From assembly GCA_014802265.1 (NCBI GenBank), contig JAAVCP010000028.1:1-64000 (forward strand): DNA of 64,000 bases. The letters are read 5' to 3'. The DNA comes from Bacteroides sp. GTDB lineage: Bacteria; Bacteroidota; Bacteroidia; Bacteroidales; Muribaculaceae. Made by a program: the position numbers and the translations under genes. The stretch's first letter is position 1. Each line of letters opens with the position of its first letter. Below are positions 44,885-54,654 of the stretch, one piece after another. The notes under the pieces were generated by a model that was not told the DNA's origin, did not search any database, and saw only the letters and a program-made list of their open reading frames with translations.

Positions 44885-46642
44885 ATGGAATTAGAACAAA
44901 TTAAATCTCCGGCAGATATCAGGGATCTATCAGTCACTGAACTCTCCGCCCTTTGTGATAAACTACGCCAAGCTTTCTTAGTTAAAATATCCGCTCACGG
45001 CGGCCACGTGGGTCCTAACCTTGGACTTGTGGAAGCAACCGTAGCATTGCATTATGTCTTCAATACACCTCAGGATAAAATAGTATTCGACGTATCACAT
45101 CAGACCTATATACACAAAATGCTCACCGGGCGAATAATGGCATTCCTGGATCCGAAGAAATATGATGACGTCACGGGTTACACTAATCCTAACGAATCTC
45201 AATATGATCTTTTCACAATAGGCCATACCTCAACTTCCGTGAGCCTTGCCGGAGGAATAGCAAAAGGACGTGATCTCCAGGGTGAGAAATATAACGTCAT
45301 AGCACTTATCGGCGACGGTTCCCTAAGCGGCGGGGAGGCTTTTGAAGGGCTTGACGAGGGTGCCACGCTTAAATCTAATTTTATTGTGGTGGTAAACGAC
45401 AACAATATGTCAATTGCTGAAAACCATGGCGGATTATATTCCGGACTTGCAAAACTTAGAGAAACAAAAGGGACAGCCAAAGACAATTATTTCAAGGCTC
45501 TCGGTTACGATTATATTTATGTTGACAACGGTAATGACATAATATCACTTGTAGAAGCCTTTAAAAAGGTAAAGGACATTGATCACCCTGTAGTAGTGCA
45601 TATCCACACTGACAAAGGACACGGTTATGAGCCGGCTGTGGAGAATAAGGAACGTTTCCACTGGTCAATGCCATTCAATCTGAAGACCGGTCAACTACTT
45701 AATCCTGATGAGGGAGAAGACTATTCTGATATTTTCTCATCTGAGATGATGCGCCAGATGAAAGCCGACCCAAAAGTGTGTGTGCTTACAGCCGGGACTC
45801 CCGGTGTACTCGGATTTACACCGGAACTCCGTAAGGAGGCAGGAAGACAGTTTATTGATGTTGGTATTGCTGAGCAGGAGGCTGTGGCAATGGCTTCCGG
45901 AATAGCAAAATCCGGGGCACGACCCTGTTTTGGGGTAGTAAGTTCATTTGTTCAGAGAGCCTATGATCAGTTATCACAAGACGTGGCAATCAACGGAATG
46001 CCTGTAGTTGTGAATATCTTTGCAGGCACAGTGCTCGGTATGAACGATGTAACCCACCTCGGTTGGTTTGATATTGCCCTTATCTCCAACATACCCTCAT
46101 GGGTGTTCCTTGCTCCTACCACAGCAGAAGAATATCTCGCCATGCAACGTTGGGCTATGCAGCAGACATCATATCCGGTGGCAATTAAACTTCCGGGAGG
46201 TGAAGTAAGACACAGTTCAGAACCTGTTGACACTGACTATTCTGACCTTAACAAGTTTAAGATAATGAGAAAAGGTTCGGAAGTAGCCATCATTGGAGCC
46301 GGTACATTCTTCGGTGTTGCTGAGCAAGCAGCAGATCTCCTTTCTAAAGAAGGAATTGATGCCACTGTTATTAATCCACGTTATCTTTCAGGGCTTGACA
46401 GCGAGATACTTGACAATTTGAAAACAGATCATTCACTTGTAGTCACCATAGAAGACGGAGTAATAAGTGGCGGATTTGGTGAGAAGGTAGCAAAATATTA
46501 TGGCGACAGCGACATGAAGGTAAGCTGTTATGGCATCGCCAAGAAATTCCTTGACCGTTACAATCATGCCGAGGTTTTGAAGGAGAATCGTCTTACCGCT
46601 CCGCAGATTGCAGAAGATATCTGTAAAATTATCAAGAAATAA
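44885..46642 (+). CDS. DXS-like transketolase (TPP enzyme)
   Basis: 585 residues from the ATG at 44885; a longer frame opens with a TTG and a non-homologous lead. Family landmarks are GGHVGPNLGLVEATVALHYV, FDVSHQTYIHKML, the TPP-binding IGDGSLSGGEAFEGL...NDNNMSIAENHGG, the second-half DVGIAEQEAVAMASGIAKSG, and a transketolase C-terminal domain. It is closest to 1-deoxy-D-xylulose-5-phosphate synthase in layout and length, yet several residues differ from housekeeping Dxs (HVGPNLG for HFGSNLG). It may be a paralogue with another substrate. Confidence 0.85.
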   Translation: MELEQIKSPADIRDLSVTELSALCDKLRQAFLVKISAHGGHVGPNLGLVEATVALHYVFNTPQDKIVFDVSHQTYIHKMLTGRIMAFLDPKKYDDVTGYTNPNESQYDLFTIGHTSTSVSLAGGIAKGRDLQGEKYNVIALIGDGSLSGGEAFEGLDEGATLKSNFIVVVNDNNMSIAENHGGLYSGLAKLRETKGTAKDNYFKALGYDYIYVDNGNDIISLVEAFKKVKDIDHPVVVHIHTDKGHGYEPAVENKERFHWSMPFNLKTGQLLNPDEGEDYSDIFSSEMMRQMKADPKVCVLTAGTPGVLGFTPELRKEAGRQFIDVGIAEQEAVAMASGIAKSGARPCFGVVSSFVQRAYDQLSQDVAINGMPVVVNIFAGTVLGMNDVTHLGWFDIALISNIPSWVFLAPTTAEEYLAMQRWAMQQTSYPVAIKLPGGEVRHSSEPVDTDYSDLNKFKIMRKGSEVAIIGAGTFFGVAEQAADLLSKEGIDATVINPRYLSGLDSEILDNLKTDHSLVVTIEDGVISGGFGEKVAKYYGDSDMKVSCYGIAKKFLDRYNHAEVLKENRLTAPQIAEDICKIIKK

Positions 46643-46652
46643 CTAAGTAACT

Positions 46653-46710
46653 AAATATAAGAATTTGGCGTGGCAATTATCGATAATTGCCACGCCAAAT
46701 TCTTATATTT
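46653..46710. terminator. 58-bp perfect palindrome (bidirectional terminator)
   Basis: Two exactly complementary 29-bp arms (46653-46681 and 46682-46710) meet at a central TATCGATA with no loop. The G+C-rich middle (TTTGGCGTGGCAATTAT) is flanked by A/T tracts on both sides. It separates two convergent genes and can terminate both. Confidence 0.85.
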
Positions 46711-46724
46711 CATAAGCAGTAGAT

Positions 46725-47354
46725 TTAACCTTCAGTATGGAAGCTGGTAAATTTATCATGCTCCTGCACCGGTAGCCCGGATTCTTTCTTTGCCATTTCA
46801 ATTCCTTTCAGGAGGAAAGCCATGTTTTTACCAAGGTTGCGCATTGTCTGTAAACCTTCAAGGTCATCTTCCACATCAGCAGCAGTAAAGCCATGCACCT
46901 CATTCCAGTATGTGCTTGACACTATGGGCATGGAGCAGATAGTGAAATATTTATTGATTTCATCAAAAGCAGAAGTTGAACCAGCACGACGTGACGACAC
47001 TACGGCAGCCCCAACTTTCATTGTTTTGTCAAACACCCCCGATGTGCTGTAGAACAATCGGTCAAGAAACGCCAATAATTGTCCATTGGCACCGGCATAA
47101 TATACCGGACTACCCACCAACAAGCCGTCTGCCTCAGCAAATTTCGGAGCAGTCTCGTTTACGAGGTCATTAAACACGCAACGCCCGTGTTCACGACAGA
47201 AGTTACAGCCAATACATCCTCGTATGTCTTTATTCCCCACGTTAATACGCTCTACCTCAACTCCGGAGGCTTTCAATGTTTCCTCCACTTCGCGGAGTCC
47301 ACGGTCAGTGCAGCCATTCAGATGCGGGCTGCCGTTGATTACCAATACTTTCAT
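46725..47354 (-). CDS. Flavodoxin-fold NAD(P)H-dependent reductase
   Basis: 209 residues. VINGSPHLNGCTDRGLREVE is the FMN phosphate loop. CIGCNFCREHGRCVFND is a Cys-rich segment (CxxCxxC) of the iron-sulfur-flavoprotein-like NADPH:FMN reductase group, and LLVGSPVYYAGANGQLLAFL binds the flavin ring. It is a cytosolic flavoprotein, possibly iron-sulfur linked. Physiological partner unknown. Monocistronic. Confidence 0.88.
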   Translation of the reverse strand: MKVLVINGSPHLNGCTDRGLREVEETLKASGVEVERINVGNKDIRGCIGCNFCREHGRCVFNDLVNETAPKFAEADGLLVGSPVYYAGANGQLLAFLDRLFYSTSGVFDKTMKVGAAVVSSRRAGSTSAFDEINKYFTICSMPIVSSTYWNEVHGFTAADVEDDLEGLQTMRNLGKNMAFLLKGIEMAKKESGLPVQEHDKFTSFHTEG

Positions 47355-47653
47355 TTGTCTATAAAATAATAAGAATTTATAATCAAAACAGCGCCACTAA
47401 AAAATTTGTTCTACAAACATCATATTAATATGCGCCTTTCATAATGAAATATGAATCCTATTTCCCTATATAATACTGGTTCTTGGCAAACAACGGTGTC
47501 TATTAGTCTGGTATAACACTCACAATTTAAATAAATACATTGCCTAAATTAAAAAACTTTAAATTTATGTGCCTGTTTATAAAGAAATTTTAAAGTTATG
47601 TTGTTATAAAGGTATAATAAAATAAAATACACACACGATTACACGAAACTACT
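47355..47653. other. Non-coding gap before fimbrillin operon
   Basis: 299 bp of A+T-rich sequence between divergent genes. No convincing TAnnTTTG box was found before 47654, nor any hairpin or frame of note. Confidence 0.4.
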
Positions 47654-48706
47654 ATGAAAACAACACATCTCTTATTCATACCGGCAGCCCTTTTAGGATT
47701 AGGACTTACTTCATGTGCTCAAGACGAACCGGTTAGTGAAACCCATGGAAGAAGCATCAACTTCCGTCCGGCAATCAGTACACGTGCCACCGAGACAACT
47801 AATGCTAATCTTTCTGCTATAAAGGTCGCGGCATTCATGGGCGGTTCCACATTTTTTGAACCACTTGACTTCACAAAAGGATCTGACAATTTCTTCACAT
47901 CATCTCCAACTTACAACTGGCCCGGTGATGACAGCGAAATATCTTTCTTTGCATACGCTCCTACCTCAATGAGCGGAGTGACCTTAACTCCCGATACAAA
48001 AACTCTCGCTGCCTATTCTCCTGCGGCTGACATAGCAAACCAAGTAGACTTCATAACCGCTTCAGCCTCCGGCAAACGCTCTACCAATGAGGCAAGTGGT
48101 GTGCCCTTGACTTTCAATCATCAGCTCTCTCAGATTGAAGTGCATGCAAAAGCTGACAATGATGCTTACATATTTAAAATTTCCGGCGTGCGTATCGGTC
48201 AGCCGGTATCAAAAGGCGATTTTGACTTCACCAACTCAACATGGACACCAGGCACTGATAAGGCTATCTATGATGAAACATACACTACTCCTGTCACCCT
48301 CACCTCTACAGCTACCAGCGTGATGGGCGAAGGAGGCAACGCAATGCTGATTCCTCAGCAACTTACTGCCTGGGATCCTGAAAATGACGCTTCTAACGCT
48401 AATGAAGGTGCATACATATCTGTAAAACTTCAGATTAATACTGTGGCAGGCGCGCAGATATATCCTTTCGAGTCTAACACAGACTGCCAATGGGCGGCTA
48501 TACCTCTAAATACTAATTGGGAAGCAGGCAAGAAATATGTCTATACTCTTGATCTCTCCAGTGGAGCAGGCTATGTTGATCCCAAAGATCCAGAACCGGG
48601 CACACCAGTTCTTGGTGGACCTATCAAATTCACAGTAGATGTTGTCGACTGGAATCCATCAGAACAAGATCTTCCCATGACTACGACGGGTGAAGACAAT
48701 AACTAA
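47654..48706 (+). CDS. Fimbrillin family lipoprotein
   Basis: 350 residues. The lipobox LTSC (C21) is followed by the typical fimbrillin opening, INFRPAISTRATETT and then IKVAAFMGGSTFFEPLDF, and the conserved YNWPGDDSEISFFAYAP. These match FimA/Mfa1-like (Mfa-like_1) adhesive pilin subunits. Such proteins are exported, lipidated, cleaved at the cell surface (often after an Arg) and polymerised by strand exchange. It is the first gene of a pair; the second fimbrillin starts 10 bp later. Confidence 0.88.
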   Translation: MKTTHLLFIPAALLGLGLTSCAQDEPVSETHGRSINFRPAISTRATETTNANLSAIKVAAFMGGSTFFEPLDFTKGSDNFFTSSPTYNWPGDDSEISFFAYAPTSMSGVTLTPDTKTLAAYSPAADIANQVDFITASASGKRSTNEASGVPLTFNHQLSQIEVHAKADNDAYIFKISGVRIGQPVSKGDFDFTNSTWTPGTDKAIYDETYTTPVTLTSTATSVMGEGGNAMLIPQQLTAWDPENDASNANEGAYISVKLQINTVAGAQIYPFESNTDCQWAAIPLNTNWEAGKKYVYTLDLSSGAGYVDPKDPEPGTPVLGGPIKFTVDVVDWNPSEQDLPMTTTGEDNN

Positions 48707-48716
48707 TAACATATTT

Positions 48717-51323
48717 ATGAAGATACCTTCAACACATACAATCCTCTCAACAACAATAAAAGTAGTGTCGGTCGGCATCATGGCAGTAACCGCTGTGGCG
48801 TGTACCGACACTGCTTTTGATGCTCCCCTCTCATCACAGCGGGAGATACAGTTTGATGTGAGCATATCAGATAAATGGAATTCCTTGAACGATGCAACAC
48901 GAAGCAGTGAACTCACAATTCCTAAGGTGATCACACTCTCATCGGGAGAAAAAACCTTATACCTTGTCCCGACTGTAGAAGAAGGTATCTCAATTTCTGC
49001 ACCTACCTCCACAACAAGAGGCATACAGACCTCCGGTGACAATATCACAGATTTCGGAGTATTCGCCTCTGTTGTCGGCTCTGAATCAGGACCTGATTAT
49101 ATGTATAATGAGGAAGTGACCAGTGAACGTAACTGGACAACACTTCATAACTATCTGTGGCCCGGTGAAGGTGAACTTCATATAAATGCGTACTCACCCT
49201 ATACTGGCGCGCCAACCACGGAAGGGATTACCTCTCTACCCTCCCCCACTGCCGTCGGGAATCTAAAGATCGACTACACAGTCCCCGCAGAGGTAGCAAA
49301 GCAGCAAGATCTGATGTGGAGTAACCCATGCGATGCCTCTGCCTCCCCTTGCGACATTACTTTCAATCATGCATTAACAGCTATTCGCTTCTCTGCCGGC
49401 TCAGAACTGGCACCATGCACCGTAAAGGAAATAGCCATAAAGGGAGTAGCAAACACCGCTACTCTTGACCTTGAGACCGGAGAATGGACTACACCCACCG
49501 GCTCTGCGTCATATTCGGTAAGTCCAAACCTCTCTCTCTCTGCCACAGAGGGTTCAGAATATGTGGCTTACGGCACTCCTATTATTGACAGTGACAACAC
49601 ATTTCTCCTCATGCCTCAAGACTTGGATGCAGACGCATCTGTAGTGCTTACCATCGATACTAACGGAACCGAGACCACATTAGAGGCATCTTTTGACGGA
49701 CAGATGTGGATACCAGGCAAAACTATCACTTACCATCTCTCAGCAGATCCCAACCAGGAGGTGCTGGTGCTTGATGTGACAGGAGATTTCGCATCGACAT
49801 ATACAGGCGGTACGGATAACTTTGCCGTCACCAGTAATCTGATTAAAGGTGGACAAACTATCCCGGTAAAATGGATAGCAGAGTTTGTTGATGATAACGG
49901 TATAGTGATTGACAGACCTGATTGGATTACAGACATGACTGACTCCGGGGAAGGTAACTCTGACTGTACTGCCCATACTATAATTCAGGAGCCTATATTT
50001 AATCAGCTAAGTCAACAGTCACAAATTTTACAGAATGCCGCCGACATAAACTCTACAAGCGGTAACACCCCCTATAATCTTTCCTCATCAACCGGACAAG
50101 CGACCATAGAAAATACTGCCAATACATACATTATAAATGCTCCGGGGAAATATTCAATTCCATTAGTTTATGGCAATGCAATCAAAAACGGTGCTACCAA
50201 CTCATCTGCATATACCTCCTCCTCTCATAACAGATATGCCCTGAAAAATTTTGTTAATCATCTTGGTAATGCCATAACTGATCCTTACATCTATAATAAC
50301 TCAGGGTGTGAGCCGGCTGAGGTCATGTTGATATGGGAAGATGCCCTTAGTCTGGTGAGAAATGTATCGCTTTCGTCTGATAAAAAGAGCATTGAGTTTG
50401 ATGTGCCTCAAAACTCTATCAGGCAAGGGAATGCCCTTATCGCCGTATATGATAAAGATGGTTCCATAATGTGGAGTTGGCAACTTTGGATAACCGATTA
50501 CACACCTGCAAACGAGACCATCGGAATTAACGTATCAGGCAAAACACATAATATATATACACGTAGTATAGGCGATATTATGGGCGGAGATATAACTGAT
50601 TTCCAACCTCGTAGCGTCAAGGTTCGTTTTACTCAGACAGATGTGCCTGAGGGACTTGAACCTCTTCAGAAGATAGTTGACTTCACCCAGACAGGTATAA
50701 CAATTTCTACACCTGATTGCTTTACCTACTACCAATGGGGCCGCAAAGACCCGATGATGTCTGAGATGATGCAATGGTATGACAAAGATCATAAAGAAAT
50801 CACTTCCCTTAAATTAAATAATATTAAGAATGATCTTCCTGACGGACAGACCATAGAGCAATATTGGATATTGACCCCCAATATTTTCTGGGAAAGTGAA
50901 CATCAATTTAATTTCCAGTATACCAATCTTTGGAACACCAATCTGTCTGAATCATCTCCGATTAAAACTATTTACGATCCCTCTCCCCTAGGAAGCATGG
51001 TGCCTCTACGCACCATATTTCGAAGCATAATTGAAGATGGCACCTTGACCATAGAATCCACTGCTACTGCCTCTCGCAAAATTGGTTATTATTTCACTCT
51101 GTCTGATGGAGAAGTCTATTTCCCATTATTCGGTTATAGAGAAGGCACAAGCGGTGGGATTGGCAATGTCGGAATAGCCGGAGAATACTGGAGCAGCTAT
51201 TCTGTCAATAGGTCGGAAAGTGCGGCATTAGTGCTCAAAGCTATTGACCAAAAAGCTCCGGCAAATATTGAGCAGGAACCACGTGCCCATGGTTTCGGTG
51301 TCCGTCCAATGCTCGAACAATAG
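48717..51323 (+). CDS. Large fimbrillin family protein with FISUMP-like end
   Basis: 868 residues from the ATG at 48717; the upstream GTG overlaps the previous gene and is unlikely. Lipobox AVAC (C29). The N-terminal fimbrillin domain has DFGVFASVVGSESGPDYMYN, NYLWPGEGELHINAYSPYTG and DITFNHALTAIRFSAG. The C-terminal part (YQWGRKDPMM; VYFPLFGYREG; GEYWSSYSVNRSESAALVLK; HGFGVRPML) is a FISUMP-like beta domain. It is probably a tip or accessory fimbrial subunit, paired with the smaller fimbrillin upstream. Confidence 0.85.
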   Translation: MKIPSTHTILSTTIKVVSVGIMAVTAVACTDTAFDAPLSSQREIQFDVSISDKWNSLNDATRSSELTIPKVITLSSGEKTLYLVPTVEEGISISAPTSTTRGIQTSGDNITDFGVFASVVGSESGPDYMYNEEVTSERNWTTLHNYLWPGEGELHINAYSPYTGAPTTEGITSLPSPTAVGNLKIDYTVPAEVAKQQDLMWSNPCDASASPCDITFNHALTAIRFSAGSELAPCTVKEIAIKGVANTATLDLETGEWTTPTGSASYSVSPNLSLSATEGSEYVAYGTPIIDSDNTFLLMPQDLDADASVVLTIDTNGTETTLEASFDGQMWIPGKTITYHLSADPNQEVLVLDVTGDFASTYTGGTDNFAVTSNLIKGGQTIPVKWIAEFVDDNGIVIDRPDWITDMTDSGEGNSDCTAHTIIQEPIFNQLSQQSQILQNAADINSTSGNTPYNLSSSTGQATIENTANTYIINAPGKYSIPLVYGNAIKNGATNSSAYTSSSHNRYALKNFVNHLGNAITDPYIYNNSGCEPAEVMLIWEDALSLVRNVSLSSDKKSIEFDVPQNSIRQGNALIAVYDKDGSIMWSWQLWITDYTPANETIGINVSGKTHNIYTRSIGDIMGGDITDFQPRSVKVRFTQTDVPEGLEPLQKIVDFTQTGITISTPDCFTYYQWGRKDPMMSEMMQWYDKDHKEITSLKLNNIKNDLPDGQTIEQYWILTPNIFWESEHQFNFQYTNLWNTNLSESSPIKTIYDPSPLGSMVPLRTIFRSIIEDGTLTIESTATASRKIGYYFTLSDGEVYFPLFGYREGTSGGIGNVGIAGEYWSSYSVNRSESAALVLKAIDQKAPANIEQEPRAHGFGVRPMLEQ

Positions 51324-51350
51324 TATCTTTACATATATTAATCTATTATC

Positions 51351-52577
51351 ATGGAACATCTTTCGCGCTATGTCTCCGACGGATTTGAGACAGCAAAAAA
51401 TGGGAATGCCAATATGGTTTATCAAAATGTAGTGAAGTATCTTGAAAACGGGCAACTTCCCTTAAGGAGTCATTATGCCTTTGGATGGATTATATATTAC
51501 GCGCTTCACCAACAACCGGACTCAGAAATAGTGGAGCGCAAAAAACTGCTTGCCAATTACCTTCGTCTCAGCGTTGCAAAACCCCACAAGCTCCATTCAA
51601 TGATTCTCACTGAAGCCATACGTCTATATAAAAATGCTAAAAATGCAGCCTATGGAAAGAAAGGATCTGAGGTGCAGAAATTTTCCATAGTGAAGTTCTC
51701 AGAATTATGGGATCTTTCCAATCTCCGTCCGGGCGACAAGCGAAGAAAGGAACATGAGGGAAAAGAATCATCATCTACAACGGAAAAACTTATCACCCTT
51801 TATATAGACGAGATTGAAAACACTAAAAACCAACCTTGCCGGAAATTTATAGGTGTTATTGAGGAGGCTCTTCAGATGTATCCTGAATCATACACTCTTC
51901 TGTCACAGCAAGCAATGTTAAAAGCACTATCATGTGAAACTGAAGAAGCCAGGAATCTGTTGCGTAAGGCTTTACTATTCGCTCCCGGAAAGTTTTTCCT
52001 TTGGAGCCGACTTGCCATGCTTGTTCCGGCAGATGAAGAACCGCGTAGGCATGTCGCTCTACTATACAAGGCTCTATGCTGCCCCGGTCCTGAGCAATTT
52101 AAAGGGAAAATCAGGTTAGCCCTTGCCGAAGCTTTCATTAAGAAAAATCAATTTCATTATGCCATGTGGGAATTAGACCGTGTAAAACAGATATATGAAA
52201 GCAACAGTTGGCACTTGCCTAAGGCACATATAATGGCAAGCGGTAGACTCCCACGGGAAACTGTGGCATCAGACCCGGTAGCATTGTACAGAAAATTAGT
52301 GTCACTCGCTGACGATGAGATTTACAATGCCCTACCGATAATTAAAGTAAGAAAGACCTACCATAAAAATCCCGATACTGACACTTCTCCACGTAGCGGC
52401 AACCGAAATTTCGGTAAGCCGGCGGTGGTATGGCGAGTGACAGATGCAGAGGGGAAAAACTACTGGCTTCAGCCTCATAAATTCGGTATACCGATGGATT
52501 TACCCCTCGGCACTACTCTTCAAATCCGCATACATGGTTCCCGTCCGGTAAAAGCACAACTTGACCCTGTTGTATGA
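51351..52577 (+). CDS. TPR-repeat protein with C-terminal beta-barrel-like domain
   Basis: 408 residues. Helical repeats with TPR spacing run through the first 300 residues (GNANMVYQNVVKYLENGQLP, LSQQAMLKALSCETEEARNL, FLWSRLAMLVPADEE). The last 60 (FGKPAVVWRVTDAEGKNYWL then FGIPMDLPLGTTLQIRIHGS) look like a small OB/S1-type domain. This resembles the TPR plus S1/CSD-like proteins associated with TOTE conflict systems, but no other TOTE component is nearby, so the assignment is tentative. The gene is 27 bp after the fimbrillin and ends 8 bp from a convergent gene. Confidence 0.65.
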   Translation: MEHLSRYVSDGFETAKNGNANMVYQNVVKYLENGQLPLRSHYAFGWIIYYALHQQPDSEIVERKKLLANYLRLSVAKPHKLHSMILTEAIRLYKNAKNAAYGKKGSEVQKFSIVKFSELWDLSNLRPGDKRRKEHEGKESSSTTEKLITLYIDEIENTKNQPCRKFIGVIEEALQMYPESYTLLSQQAMLKALSCETEEARNLLRKALLFAPGKFFLWSRLAMLVPADEEPRRHVALLYKALCCPGPEQFKGKIRLALAEAFIKKNQFHYAMWELDRVKQIYESNSWHLPKAHIMASGRLPRETVASDPVALYRKLVSLADDEIYNALPIIKVRKTYHKNPDTDTSPRSGNRNFGKPAVVWRVTDAEGKNYWLQPHKFGIPMDLPLGTTLQIRIHGSRPVKAQLDPVV

Positions 52578-52585
52578 TTTCTAAA

Positions 52586-54070
52586 CTATTTACCACCTAA
52601 ATTAAATCTGAAGCCGACATTGAGATTAAAATCACACGGATGCTTCTTATAGATGGTATTCAACGAGGAGCCATCTTTAAAATAATAGCTTATCCCGGGT
52701 TCCAAATATATTCCCAAGAAATTGTTAAGATTAATCTGAAATCCCACCGAACCATTGATTGAAAACTGAACAGGGCGTTCAGTTATATTGAATACTGTGG
52801 AGGTGGCACCATTAGGTTTAATTTTAGCATAATATCGTTTTGTTGAACCGGACACACATTTATCAACCTCTAATCCACCGGAAAGATATAAGTTGAACCA
52901 TTTCCATGACAGCGGACGGTATTTCAGATTGACAGGTATGCCGATATAGTGAAGCGATTGCTCACCGCTACTGAACAGACTATTCTCAGTGGGAACATAT
53001 TTCACATCGGAAGAAAGGTAGGTATAGACCAATCCGGTTTCAATTCCTACACTTTTGCTTAAATGATAAAGAAAAGTCACACCTATTTTTATCGGCATGT
53101 GATGACTATAATCCTCTCTGTATTGGGTAGTCTCATCATTTTGTGATGCCTCATTATCGTATGGGTAAAGGGCTTTTTTCAGTGGTAATTTTTTATCTTC
53201 GGGTGTTGAGTCATCTCCATTTTCATCATCGCCATTCCCATAATTATTAGAATTATCCCAATCGCCATTGTCATCAGAGGGAGTAGTCGGAAGAGGTTCA
53301 TCGTCATCCCCTGGGGTTGTAGGAGTAGGATCATCGCCGATGGGATCGTTCAAGTTTGGAGGAATCACTCCATTTCCTATATTGCTATTACCGGAATCAT
53401 AATAACTGCTCTGACTATAAGCACCGGCAGAGGTCATAACTCCCAATGCTAATTTATCCGAATATGTCTTAGGTACTTTTCTTATTATAGTTGTTCTTGC
53501 GGCAGCCATAATATTAACATCACCATCTCCACTGCGTAATGACAGTTTTATATCATTCCTATCGTTGTCGTTGCCGCTATCTATCCTTTCCGAGTCCAAT
53601 CCACTGTCATGACAATTATCCAAATCAATAATTTCATCATTTACAGTATCCGGGTAAGCTTCATCTGTTTCTTCTCGTTTATAGTCTGCAACATTCTTTC
53701 CCTTACCAACCTGTGCAATCCTGCGGATTATGTTCCCTCCCCCCGATGATCCATTATTATTAATCTCCATAATTCCGGAGTCCACAAAAGCTTCTTCTAC
53801 TATTTCATTATTAATATCATTATATTCAGGCACATAAGCTCTGAGATCCAAATTTTCATCCTTATGCCACATATTAGATACAACTCCACTTATAATCATT
53901 ATTACAGCAATAGCTGCTGCATACCGATAAAATCTTAGACGATATGCAGGTTTTACCGCACTCTTACTTCCATCGAGAGAAGGGTCTACCTTCTCCCAAA
54001 GTCCCTCCGGCACTTCCATCTTATAGTCCGAAAGTTTATTTTTTATATCGTCAAGCCATTTATCTTCCAT
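52586..54070 (-). CDS. Dual-membrane-spanning anti-sigma factor
   Basis: 494 residues. The N-terminal about 45 residues (MEDKWLDDIKNKLSDYKMEV) form a cytoplasmic anti-sigma-like helix, followed by one TM helix (YRYAAAIAVIMIISGVVSNM). A long disordered acidic linker follows (about 200-300, rich in Asp/Asn/Gly/Pro), then a C-terminal outer-membrane beta-barrel of about 190 residues (IKIGVTFLYHLSKSVGIETG ... LNVGFRFNLGGK). This is the architecture reported for Dma proteins of Bacteroides thetaiotaomicron, which span both membranes and regulate vesiculation. Its start overlaps the ECF sigma gene by 11 bp. The domains are visible in the sequence; the function is by analogy. Confidence 0.82.
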   Translation of the reverse strand: MEDKWLDDIKNKLSDYKMEVPEGLWEKVDPSLDGSKSAVKPAYRLRFYRYAAAIAVIMIISGVVSNMWHKDENLDLRAYVPEYNDINNEIVEEAFVDSGIMEINNNGSSGGGNIIRRIAQVGKGKNVADYKREETDEAYPDTVNDEIIDLDNCHDSGLDSERIDSGNDNDRNDIKLSLRSGDGDVNIMAAARTTIIRKVPKTYSDKLALGVMTSAGAYSQSSYYDSGNSNIGNGVIPPNLNDPIGDDPTPTTPGDDDEPLPTTPSDDNGDWDNSNNYGNGDDENGDDSTPEDKKLPLKKALYPYDNEASQNDETTQYREDYSHHMPIKIGVTFLYHLSKSVGIETGLVYTYLSSDVKYVPTENSLFSSGEQSLHYIGIPVNLKYRPLSWKWFNLYLSGGLEVDKCVSGSTKRYYAKIKPNGATSTVFNITERPVQFSINGSVGFQINLNNFLGIYLEPGISYYFKDGSSLNTIYKKHPCDFNLNVGFRFNLGGK

Positions 54071-54632
54071 GTGACGTAGAGATTTCTTGGTTAATATATT
54101 CCCTTATCTTCTCCGCAAGCAAAGCCTTTGCTCTAAGAAACTGAGAGGCAGATGAATTAACCCTTATATCTAACATTTTAGCTATCTCCTTATGACTCTT
54201 TTCTTCATAGACACGTAAATTAAACACCACCCGGTAGCCGGAAGGTAATTCACGAATCATCTGCAATAAAACAGATTCCGGTATTATCCCAATATCTACA
54301 CCGGGAGATTCAATTTCATCTGTCTGATTTGTGATCGGTACAAATTTAAGTCTGCCCTTCTCCTTAAGAAAATTAAGAGACTGATTGGCAACAATTCTGG
54401 CAAGCCAAGCTTTCAATGAGCCTTTACCTTTATATTTGAAAGAAGCCAATGAAGAAAAAATCTTTATAAAACTATCTTGCAAAACATCTTTTAAATCATC
54501 GTCATCGGATATATAGCGAGCACATACACCGGCAAGATAGCCGGCATATGCATCATATATTTGTCTTGCCGCTTGATTGTCTTTTTGGTTTAACAATTTG
54601 ACAATCTGCAATTCACAATCGCCATTATCCAT
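54060..54632 (-). CDS. ECF-type RNA polymerase sigma factor
   Basis: 190 residues. Sigma2 is AYAGYLAGVCARYISDDDDL then KDVLQDSFIKIFSSL, and the region through FKYKGKGSLKAWLARIVANQ is characteristic. Sigma4 has LPSGYRVVFNLRVYEEKSHK then EIAKMLDIRVNSSASQFLRA. It should direct RNA polymerase to a small regulon and be held inactive by the overlapping anti-sigma gene. Serpin, sigma and anti-sigma genes follow each other with a 22-bp gap and an 11-bp overlap, so they are likely one operon. Confidence 0.93.
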   Translation of the reverse strand: MDNGDCELQIVKLLNQKDNQAARQIYDAYAGYLAGVCARYISDDDDLKDVLQDSFIKIFSSLASFKYKGKGSLKAWLARIVANQSLNFLKEKGRLKFVPITNQTDEIESPGVDIGIIPESVLLQMIRELPSGYRVVFNLRVYEEKSHKEIAKMLDIRVNSSASQFLRAKALLAEKIREYINQEISTSHGR

Positions 54633-54654
54633 TTACAGGGTTTATTCACATACA

